A stretch of DNA of 30,966 bases, taken from DASUUR01 sp036373975 (GTDB lineage Bacteria; Patescibacteriota; Saccharimonadia; Saccharimonadales; Saccharimonadaceae). The stretch covers positions 1-30,966 of the forward strand of contig DASUUR010000003.1 of the NCBI GenBank assembly GCA_036373975.1, given 5' to 3'. The position numbers and the translations under genes are program-made. A model generated the notes under the pieces. That model was not told the origin of the DNA and ran no database searches. It was given only the letters and a program-made list of their open reading frames with translations. Shown piece by piece: positions 1 to 5,595 of this stretch (its first letter is position 1; the number at the start of each line of letters is the position of its first letter).

Positions 1-26
1 TTGCGTGGCGGTCAGAGCCCGAGCGG

Positions 27-398
27 TTAGCCGATCGAGGTGATCGGCGTACCGCGCTTGCCCTTCCAGTTACCGTTCTTGAACAGCAGCAGGTGGTCAC
101 CTCCAGCCTGGTAGTAGTGCCAGTCGGGGCCGGTCGCCCGCAACTCGAAGGTTGCGGCGCCGAACTTCAGCTGCTCACTGCCGATGCTGCTGCCCAGGAT
201 GTCGGCCACACCGACAGCATGCCACAGGGCGTTCGGGACGCGCTCGAGGCCGGTCGTCAGACAGTACTCACCACCGACGGCGGAGAACACCACACGAACC
301 GGGAGCTTGCCCAACATCTTGGAGTCGCTCACGGTGTAGGTGGATCCGTTGATGGTGAGCTCCTGGCCAACGGTCAGACCGGACATGCTCGACATCAT
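27..398 (-). CDS. Unknown small soluble protein, GC-rich cassette A
   Basis: I do not recognise this protein (123 aa from the chosen start). It has no membrane segment or signal peptide; alternating short hydrophobic stretches suggest a beta-rich fold (LTVGQELTINGSTYTV near the N-terminus). The reading frame stays open upstream to 473, but an AGTGAGG Shine-Dalgarno site lies about 6 nt before the ATG at 398, and the promoter and a leader hairpin lie further upstream, so 398 is preferred. A second ATG follows directly. Codon use is G/C-ending, unlike the housekeeping genes. The gene diverges from cassette B and shares a promoter region with it. A 7-bp hairpin (30-36/42-48) spans the last codons; any true terminator lies beyond the window edge. 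Function unknown. Confidence 0.7.
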   Translation of the reverse strand: MMSSMSGLTVGQELTINGSTYTVSDSKMLGKLPVRVVFSAVGGEYCLTTGLERVPNALWHAVGVADILGSSIGSEQLKFGAATFELRATGPDWHYYQAGGDHLLLFKNGNWKGKRGTPITSIG

Positions 399-419
399 GA
401 CTTGCCTCACTTCCATGTG

Positions 420-437
420 CACGGTGTTGCCACCGCG
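420..437 (-). promoter_or_regulatory. Leader hairpin with GNRA-type loop, cassette A
   Basis: In the minus-strand RNA, 437-431 pairs with 426-420 in a 7-bp stem closed by a GCAA loop. One pair is G-U in the minus RNA and would be an A-C mismatch in the plus RNA. It lies in the leader of the gene starting at 398, about 12 nt before its Shine-Dalgarno site. A role in mRNA stability or translation is inference. Confidence 0.4.
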
Positions 438-460
438 TGGTTTGGCGTCAATTCGGCTCG

Positions 461-489
461 TTGATGGATACAAGTTTTTATATTATAGC
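461..489 (+). promoter_or_regulatory. Promoter for cassette B
   Basis: A TTGATG -35 (461-466), 17-nt spacer and TATAGC -10 (484-489) are followed by a leader of roughly 35 nt to the ATG at 530. The -10 overlaps the minus-strand -10 of cassette A in the palindrome-like TATATTATA, so the two promoters are nested back to back. Confidence 0.45.
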
Positions 490-510
490 ACTCCTCTATG
501 AGTTTGTCTA
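482..510 (-). promoter_or_regulatory. Promoter for cassette A
   Basis: On the minus strand, TAGACA (510-505) is separated by exactly 17 nt from a consensus TATAAT (487-482). Transcription would start near 475, giving a leader of about 75 nt before the ATG at 398. Confidence 0.65.
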
Positions 511-529
511 CAGCAATAGGAGTTGCATC

Positions 530-919
530 ATGATCAATACTATTGTTAAATTGCCTTGGGATTCGACGAAGGGGAGAGCAGTGACCGAGGGGCGACCGGA
601 ACCAACCTACTGGCAACGGCATGCAGCCCACCCAAAACGCTGGCTGCTCAACTGGGACCTCGCGCTAGGAGGTGTCACCGGAACCGGTATCATGGCAGCT
701 CTGACGCTCGCCTTCTGGTTCAATAAGGGTGAGGCTTTGCGTTTTGTCGTCTACAGTTTCTGGTGTCTGTGCTTCGTTGCCGTGTTCCTGATCATCATGG
801 TGCACCACAAGTACGCCATCGACAAGAACATCAACACTGTCTTCGGACCGATCCTGGCCACACTGGCTACAGTCGCGCTGTGGCTCTGTCTGATCCTCAC
901 ATGGGTCTGGGGTCGCTAA
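530..919 (+). CDS. Unknown three-helix membrane protein, GC-rich cassette B
   Basis: This is a 129-aa protein of unknown family. Three hydrophobic segments at about residues 45-64, 71-91 and 104-127 predict an inner-membrane protein with a hydrophilic, Trp/His/Arg-containing N-terminal tail of about 40 residues. A short loop near residue 92 (VHHKYAIDKN) is charged. The start is set by AGGAG at 519-523, 6 nt before the ATG; the frame is open upstream to 437, but that stretch is promoter and leader. Codons mostly end in G or C after an AT-rich first ten codons. It stands alone between its own promoter and an intrinsic terminator. Function unknown. Confidence 0.75.
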   Translation: MINTIVKLPWDSTKGRAVTEGRPEPTYWQRHAAHPKRWLLNWDLALGGVTGTGIMAALTLAFWFNKGEALRFVVYSFWCLCFVAVFLIIMVHHKYAIDKNINTVFGPILATLATVALWLCLILTWVWGR

Positions 920-930
920 GCCGGCAACTG

Positions 931-971
931 TGCCCAGCCCCCCCACAAGGAGGCTGGGCATTCGCTTTTTT
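931..971 (+). terminator. Intrinsic terminator of cassette B
   Basis: A 9-bp perfect stem (931-939/952-960, TGCCCAGCC with GGCTGGGCA) is followed by a T-run at 966-971. It ends the cassette 11 nt after the stop codon. Confidence 0.85.
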
Positions 972-990
972 AGGAGCTATACTTAGGGCT

Positions 991-1473
991 ATGCCCTTAC
1001 GCACAACTCCATTCACCGCACCAGATTTTTCACTCCAAGACAGCGAGGGAGCACTCCGTACCCTTGCAGATTATAAAGGCAAGTGGATCGTACTCTATTT
1101 TTACCCAAAAGATGACACCCCAGGCTGTACAGTTGAGGCTTGCGGATTTCGCGATGCGCGCGACGCCATTGCCGAGCTTGGCGCTGACATTATTGGCGTC
1201 TCTAAAGACGACCCGAGCAGTCACGAAAAATTCAAAGCCAAACACACGCTAAACTTCACATTATTATCCGATCCGAGTGGAGGCACAATAGAAGCCTATG
1301 AAGCCTGGGGGCCAAAAATGTTTGGTCGCGAAGGCATACTGCGGCGTACATTTATTATTGATCCAGGTGGCAATGTAGTGAAAATATTCGGTCGTGTCAC
1401 CCCGCTTGGACATGGCGAACAAGTGGTCAATACCTTGAAGCTGCTCCAGGACAGCGCCCTTGCCAAGCAGTAG
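991..1473 (+). CDS. bcp: Peroxiredoxin, Bcp/PrxQ type
   Basis: This is a 160-aa thiol peroxidase that reduces H2O2 and organic hydroperoxides in the cytoplasm. The AhpC/TSA thioredoxin-like fold is clear. PxxDTPGCTVEAC holds the peroxidatic Cys46 and a second Cys51, the pair that forms the intramolecular disulfide in atypical 2-Cys Bcp enzymes. The PDFSLQDSEG start and a late RRTFIIDPGG motif are also family features. The frame is open far upstream, but ATG 991 gives the normal family length, and a TATACT box at 978-983 lies 7 nt before it, so the mRNA is probably leaderless. The glutaredoxin at 19182 is a possible thiol partner, by inference only. It sits between GC-rich cassettes but has ordinary codon use. 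Confidence 0.93.
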   Translation: MPLRTTPFTAPDFSLQDSEGALRTLADYKGKWIVLYFYPKDDTPGCTVEACGFRDARDAIAELGADIIGVSKDDPSSHEKFKAKHTLNFTLLSDPSGGTIEAYEAWGPKMFGREGILRRTFIIDPGGNVVKIFGRVTPLGHGEQVVNTLKLLQDSALAKQ

Positions 1474-1474
1474 C

Positions 1475-1503
1475 TTGCGCATGCGTTAATTAAATGCTTT
1501 AAT
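1475..1503 (+). promoter_or_regulatory. Promoter for the three-gene cassette
   Basis: TTGCGC (1475-1480), 17-nt spacer and TTTAAT (1498-1503) begin directly after the bcp stop codon. The predicted leader to the ATG at 1534 is about 23 nt and contains GGAGGAG at 1523-1529. Confidence 0.5.
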
Positions 1504-1533
1504 AAATAGTCCATTGTCGATTGGAGGAGAGCG

Positions 1534-1782
1534 ATGACTACCGACAATCTCCCTAACACCGCACAGGCCGGGGAGCATCTTGGGCGAGCACTCGATGAAG
1601 TCAAAAGAACGGCGAAGGATCTCGTCACTGAGCTTTTCGAGCGCGATGGCCTGCCGTCAGACCTGACCACCAAAGCAACTACCGACTCGTTCGAGAGGCT
1701 GGTGGCAGGTCGGCTCGGAGACATTCAAGAGGCCACCACCAGGATGCTCGAGAGATGTTCGCAGCTGAAAGCGGAGGGCTGA
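1534..1782 (+). CDS. Unknown small helical protein, first gene of GC-rich cassette C
   Basis: This is an 82-aa soluble protein, rich in charged residues, predicted to be largely alpha-helical (long amphipathic stretch around residues 14-40, second helix around 50-75). It has no recognisable family, signal or membrane segment. A strong GGAGGAG Shine-Dalgarno site lies 4-5 nt before the ATG. Codon use is G/C-ending. It is the first of three consecutive small genes that share one upstream promoter and one downstream hairpin, so the three are probably co-transcribed. Function unknown; a small adaptor or oligomerising protein is possible but not shown. Confidence 0.75.
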   Translation: MTTDNLPNTAQAGEHLGRALDEVKRTAKDLVTELFERDGLPSDLTTKATTDSFERLVAGRLGDIQEATTRMLERCSQLKAEG

Positions 1783-1823
1783 GCCTTGCAGACACGTCAC
1801 GAAGACCCCGCCTGCGTCACGCG

Positions 1824-1887
1824 GATCGTCCTCAGGGGTTGCACTCCAGTCACCCCGGGTCCACATCCTCAATACCCCGAGGAGATC
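1824..1887 (+). promoter_or_regulatory. Hairpin that sequesters the ribosome binding site of the next gene
   Basis: The 14 consecutive bases 1874-1887, which contain the GAGGAG ribosome binding site of the ATG at 1891, pair fully with 1824-1839 if G1828 and A1834 are bulged: GATC with GATC, TCCTC with GAGGA, GGGGT with ACCCC. The loop is 1840-1873. Such a structure should repress translation initiation unless it is opened by upstream ribosomes or a trans factor. This is read by eye, without a folding energy. Confidence 0.55.
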
Positions 1888-1890
1888 GTG

Positions 1891-2028
1891 ATGCAGTTCG
1901 AGGACGACTGCGAACGTGACCCACGCGTCACGTCGGTGTCGATCACGGCGCCCGCCGGACAGAGCCGCGCAGTGAAGATCTACCTTCCCGCAGCGGTGGC
2001 TGCGGAGAAGATCATTCAAGTTATCTGA
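1891..2028 (+). CDS. Unknown 45-aa protein, second gene of GC-rich cassette C
   Basis: This is a 45-aa acidic-to-neutral peptide with beta-strand-like segments and an Ala/Ile-rich C-terminal helix; I recognise no family. The start is placed at ATG 1891 because GAGGAG lies 6 nt upstream. The alternative is TTG 1786, preceded by GGAGG near 1774, which would give 80 aa and would run through the hairpin at 1824-1887. Third codon positions in 1786-1890 are also fairly G/C-rich (24 of 35 by hand), so the longer form cannot be excluded. The stop is 11 nt before the next gene. Function unknown. Confidence 0.6.
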   Translation: MQFEDDCERDPRVTSVSITAPAGQSRAVKIYLPAAVAAEKIIQVI

Positions 2029-2039
2029 GAGGTGACCCG

Positions 2040-2363
2040 ATGTCCCAAACGGCAATCGTTCTCTCCACCAGCGGCGCCACCGCCTCCCTGCAAGTCAACG
2101 AGGGAGTACTCACGGTGACCGCCGGAAGAACAAGCACCCGCATCGAGCTCAACGGGCAAGAGGTCTGCTCACCACTGACAACCGATGAGGTACGGCTGGC
2201 CTTCGGGCTCACGCAGCCAGACTTCATCGGCAGTAAGGAGAACCAGTTCATCCGCCACGGCGGCAGTCTGGCCCTTGGGCGCACCGACACCGAGCCGATC
2301 TACCTGCGCCTGGACACCGCAGTCCAAGACGCCGTGCGAACCGTGCTCGACCAGCACGGCTGA
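2040..2363 (+). CDS. Unknown 107-aa protein, third gene of GC-rich cassette C
   Basis: This is a soluble protein of unknown family. The first 45 residues alternate polar and hydrophobic positions (TASLQVNEGVLTVTAGRTST), which suggests antiparallel beta strands. A later stretch ending in DTAVQDAVRTVLDQHG is probably a C-terminal helix. GAGGTGA about 4 nt before the ATG is a good ribosome binding site. It follows the 45-aa gene by 11 nt and is followed after 6 nt by a long terminator-like hairpin. Codon use is strongly G/C-ending. Function unknown. Confidence 0.75.
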   Translation: MSQTAIVLSTSGATASLQVNEGVLTVTAGRTSTRIELNGQEVCSPLTTDEVRLAFGLTQPDFIGSKENQFIRHGGSLALGRTDTEPIYLRLDTAVQDAVRTVLDQHG

Positions 2364-2369
2364 CCATCA

Positions 2370-2432
2370 GCGATGCTGCTCCCTCATTTCGGAGCAGCAT
2401 CGCCGCAAACCCCTGCGCACGGACACCCGTGC
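2370..2432 (+). terminator. Double-hairpin terminator of cassette C
   Basis: A perfect 13-bp stem (2370-2382/2391-2403, loop 2383-2390) is followed by a 6-bp stem with a 4-nt loop (2417-2422/2427-2432, GCACGG/CCGTGC). There is only a short T stretch afterwards (2439-2442), so this resembles hairpin terminators with a weak U-tract. Confidence 0.7.
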
Positions 2433-2495
2433 CTAGAGTTTTACGAAAATAACCATAGCCATGATACACTGTGAGCATAATTAAGTGGGCATTTT

Positions 2496-3065
2496 ATGCG
2501 TATATTTACGAAACAAACAGGTTTTACCGTTCTAGAGCTTCTGGTCGTCGTCGCCATCGTCGGAGTGCTCGTGTTGGTTAGCACTAACGTTTATTCAGGT
2601 TATCAGGTGCGAACACGCGACACCACGAGGGAAAATAATATAAAAATTATCGTTGCCGCCCTGGAGCGATACCACACGACAAATGGTGAGTATCCAAATG
2701 TTGGCACCATGATCGGCCCTTCCGACAATCTTGCAGAGCTACTTAAAATTGAGGAGAAGTTATTAGTAAGCCCTAACGCACCAAGCGGTACCACAAACTC
2801 GTTCGTGGACTTCGCGACGGCACCAGACAGTACGACTACTGACGTTTACAGATACGAAGGCATCGACCCTGACACATCAAGCGACTGCAATTACACTAGT
2901 ATCGAGTGGGCACGAAAACAGGGCCCTCAGATTCCAGTCGTAACCCTGGCTTCGGACGTTAAACTGGCAGTCATTGTAAGCGACAAGAAATGCGAGTCCT
3001 TTAAAATCAGTTATAAAAACGAGACAACAGGCACATGGAAGTACATTAATAGCATCAACAACTAG
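2496..3065 (+). CDS. Type IV pilin-like protein (prepilin)
   Basis: This is a 189-aa prepilin. The N-terminus has a short basic leader, then G9|FTVLE with the invariant Glu at +5 of the mature protein, then about 20 hydrophobic residues that form both the membrane anchor and the filament-packing helix. After it comes a region typical of type II/IV pseudopilins (helix with RENNIKIIVAALERYH, then GEYPN). The globular C-terminal domain has two cysteines (C128, C168) that may form a disulfide. A PilD-type peptidase should cleave and methylate it, and a PilB/PilC machine should assemble it; none of these is in the window. In Saccharibacteria such pili are linked to twitching, host attachment or DNA uptake; its role here is inference. 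The ribosome binding site is weak. Confidence 0.88.
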   Translation: MRIFTKQTGFTVLELLVVVAIVGVLVLVSTNVYSGYQVRTRDTTRENNIKIIVAALERYHTTNGEYPNVGTMIGPSDNLAELLKIEEKLLVSPNAPSGTTNSFVDFATAPDSTTTDVYRYEGIDPDTSSDCNYTSIEWARKQGPQIPVVTLASDVKLAVIVSDKKCESFKISYKNETTGTWKYINSINN

Positions 3066-3098
3066 TCTCAATTAGGCGCTCGGGGTACAATCGGGTAC

Positions 3099-4391
3099 AT
3101 GAAGTCATACCCCGAAGAAACAGTCATCCTCAAAAGTGTAGTTGGCGGCGGCCAAACAATTGGCGAACTTGCCGATGGTCGCAAGCTATTTGTTTGGGGC
3201 GGGCTACCCGGGGAAGAAGTAGTCGTTCGTATTACAAAACGCAAGAAAAGCTACGCCGAAGGGATAGTCACTCAGGTAATACGCTCCGCCACCGACCGTG
3301 TAGAGCCATTGGATCCAGCCAGCTTTCTGTCTACTTCACCTTGGCAAATTTACGATTTCGCTGCCGAACAACATTACAAAGCAGCGCTCATAGAAGAGGC
3401 TTTTGAACTCCATAATATTGTGCTCCCGCAGCGCATTGAAGTTGCGACTAATGGGGTACCGTACGGCTATCGCAACAAGGTCGAGTTCAGCTTTTGGTGG
3501 GATACCGACACAAACACACTGGACTTAGCATTCTTCAAGCGTGGGGGGAACGGCAAAGTGCCCGTTACTGGCACCAGCCTAGCCATGCCTGCGATCAACG
3601 ACGCCGCTCAACGACTATTGGCAATGCTCCGCATAAAGCAGGTAGAAGCGCGTGCCTTAAAAACCGCGCTCATACGTTGCGACCAAAAGGAAAATGTGCT
3701 GCTGCAGCTTTACGTAAAAGACGAAGGCACCGCACAAGCTTTTACAACCGAGGAGCTTGTCAGCCTTGGGCTTAACGGTGCCGAGGTTATCTACTCCGAT
3801 CACCGGTCGCCAGCCAGCGTTATTACTAAACGCTACGCACAAGTGGGAGCCACGTGGCTCGAAGATACGATTCACGGTATAGACTTCCGCTATGCCACCG
3901 AAGGGTTCTTTCAAGTGAACATCCCTATGTACGAGCAGTCACTAGCCGACATGCAACAGTACATCCCTGAGACTGCCCCAGTAATTGATATGTATAGCGG
4001 CGTCGGCAGCATTGGGCTCACCATTGGCGGGCCGCAACTCAAGCTGATCGAAAGTAACGATCATGCAATTGCCGAGATGCAGCGCAATATTGCAAATCTT
4101 CATAGCAGCGCCGTGGCGATTCATGCGCCAGCCGAAAAGGTAACCGATCATATAACTAGTGAGTCGCTTATAATTCTAGACCCGCCCCGCGCCGGGCTAC
4201 ATGCTGCCGTTATTGAGCGACTCCTGAGCGTGCGACCCCCACGCATTGTCTACCTCAGTTGTAATCCAGTTACCCAAGCTCGCGATGTGGCTTTGCTTGC
4301 CGAAGCTTATGGCATCCGTGCGCACAAAGGCTACAACTTCTTTCCCCGCACACCGCACATCGAACATTTGGTCGTATTAGATCTAAAATAG
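3099..4391 (+). CDS. TrmA/RlmD-family RNA (uracil-5-)-methyltransferase without Fe-S cysteines
   Basis: This is a 430-aa SAM-dependent methyltransferase predicted to make 5-methyluridine in rRNA or tRNA. The order is an N-terminal TRAM-like domain (about residues 1-60), a central RNA-binding region (about 85-270), then a Rossmann methyltransferase domain with the SAM motif DMYSGVGSIG near 296, LDPPRAGL near 363, and the catalytic cysteine in LSCNP near 387. The region that carries the 4Fe-4S cysteines in RlmC/RlmD reads STSPWQIYDFAAEQHYK and has no cysteine, so the cluster is absent. A TACAAT box 7 nt before the ATG suggests a leaderless transcript. Substrate (tRNA U54, rRNA U747 or U1939) cannot be decided from sequence. 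Confidence 0.9.
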   Translation: MKSYPEETVILKSVVGGGQTIGELADGRKLFVWGGLPGEEVVVRITKRKKSYAEGIVTQVIRSATDRVEPLDPASFLSTSPWQIYDFAAEQHYKAALIEEAFELHNIVLPQRIEVATNGVPYGYRNKVEFSFWWDTDTNTLDLAFFKRGGNGKVPVTGTSLAMPAINDAAQRLLAMLRIKQVEARALKTALIRCDQKENVLLQLYVKDEGTAQAFTTEELVSLGLNGAEVIYSDHRSPASVITKRYAQVGATWLEDTIHGIDFRYATEGFFQVNIPMYEQSLADMQQYIPETAPVIDMYSGVGSIGLTIGGPQLKLIESNDHAIAEMQRNIANLHSSAVAIHAPAEKVTDHITSESLIILDPPRAGLHAAVIERLLSVRPPRIVYLSCNPVTQARDVALLAEAYGIRAHKGYNFFPRTPHIEHLVVLDLK

Positions 4392-4425
4392 GCTATACTA
4401 GCTGTATAACCATAAGGAGTAAGCA

Positions 4426-5046
4426 GTGAAGCAGCTTGCACGCGGATTCTCGATTGTTGAACTAATTGTTGTGATCGTCATACTGGGCGTAGTCGCAACT
4501 TTTACGGTTATTAACATCTCGGGCTCGCAAATTAACGGTCGCAATGCAAGCCGTATCCAAACCGCTCAACAGCTCCATGACTCAGCGCGAATTTTAGTGA
4601 ACGATCTAGGCATATCCGGTGTAAAGGCGTTGCTTAATGGTAGCGCGCCAAACTACCAGCTAACCTGCTTGGGAAAATCCTACACCGACATCAACGCTGA
4701 CGGCAAGGGTGACTGCATGAAGACGGGCACTACACCATTAGCCTCCGAGAGCAGCACATTACTCACGGCCATTACAAAAGTCAGCAATCCTCCGCTTGCT
4801 AAGGATATGCCTTCGGTCACTTCAGGCACTTCGGTATTTTATGGCCCCGGGATTTTCTCGCCCAATGTTGATGGCGCACCGGTACTAGTAATGGAATATA
4901 AGCTTGAAAAAGAACAACAGAACTGCAAGCTTTCGCCGTTAATCTACTTCACCAGCGGCGCACATACGCGCACCGGCACGCAAAACTATAGCGCCAGTGC
5001 AGCTGGCAGCAACATGACGACCTGCATTGTAAGTATTCAGGATTAG
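4426..5046 (+). CDS. Type IV pilin-like protein (prepilin), GTG start
   Basis: This is a 206-aa prepilin with a very short leader, MKQLARG|FSIVE, Glu at +5 and a hydrophobic helix (LIVVIVILGVVATFTVI). The C-terminal domain contains five cysteines, including C81, C96 and C166, and a DINADGKGD segment that resembles the calcium-binding loop of some pseudopilins. The GTG start is supported by AAGGAG at 4414-4419, 6 nt upstream; a TATACT -10 lies at 4395-4400. The stop overlaps the convergent gene at 5043 by 4 bp. It probably belongs to the same filament system as the pilin at 2496, although the two differ in sequence and are separated by the methyltransferase gene. Confidence 0.87.
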   Translation: MKQLARGFSIVELIVVIVILGVVATFTVINISGSQINGRNASRIQTAQQLHDSARILVNDLGISGVKALLNGSAPNYQLTCLGKSYTDINADGKGDCMKTGTTPLASESSTLLTAITKVSNPPLAKDMPSVTSGTSVFYGPGIFSPNVDGAPVLVMEYKLEKEQQNCKLSPLIYFTSGAHTRTGTQNYSASAAGSNMTTCIVSIQD

Positions 5047-5531
5047 CTAGTCGGGATGCGGCGATAGCTAAACTCAGCAGCTACTCGCCATGCATTGCTA
5101 CTATCGGCGTCAAACTTCTTGATCACACCATCGCGGACTTCAATAATTTGCACAAGAGCAGGGTTGTAGGTTGCCAGGGTACGGTAAAAGGTAATGTCTT
5201 CAGCGCTCACCGCACCACGGCCAGGAAACACTTCTTTAAATTTTTCCCGCCCAACCCGATCAAAATAATCCGGCTCCCCACGCGGTGGCACAAATAGCTC
5301 AGCCTTCAAACCCATCCGCACAATAATCTTGCGAACATCACCAAGCAGTAGGCGAGCACGGGCGTTAATAAGCACGAATAGCTGATTTTTTGTCGTTAAA
5401 AAGACGGTCGCCTCTGCAGTATGGCTCACCGGAATTTGACGCGCAACGACTTGCTTAATCTCGAGCGAGACGCCAAAAGTTTCCTTGGCCAAGCGCTCTA
5501 TCGCCGTATCATCGTAAATTGCGTCATTCAT
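5043..5531 (-). CDS. Conserved-looking protein of unknown function
   Basis: This is a 162-aa cytoplasmic protein that I cannot assign. It has an N-terminal mixed helix/strand region (TAEATVFLTTKNQLFVLINA) and a conserved-looking PPRGEPDYFDR segment near residue 92, with no membrane helix and no cysteines. The frame extends to 5561, but ATG 5531 is preferred because a TACACT -10 box (5545-5540) lies 8 nt before it, the same leaderless arrangement as its neighbours. It is divergent from the helicase-nuclease, and its stop overlaps the pilin stop. Codon use is like the housekeeping genes. Confidence 0.75.
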   Translation of the reverse strand: MNDAIYDDTAIERLAKETFGVSLEIKQVVARQIPVSHTAEATVFLTTKNQLFVLINARARLLLGDVRKIIVRMGLKAELFVPPRGEPDYFDRVGREKFKEVFPGRGAVSAEDITFYRTLATYNPALVQIIEVRDGVIKKFDADSSNAWRVAAEFSYRRIPTS

Positions 5532-5595
5532 TACTTTGTAGTGTAGCGCGGATATTATCACCGTGACAAGTGTTAGATGGGGTACAATAGGGACG

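Noticed and set aside
93..464. Plus-strand open frame antisense to cassette A
   Set aside because: Open only because the GC-rich opposite gene has few A/T-ending codons; no promoter or ribosome binding site fits it.
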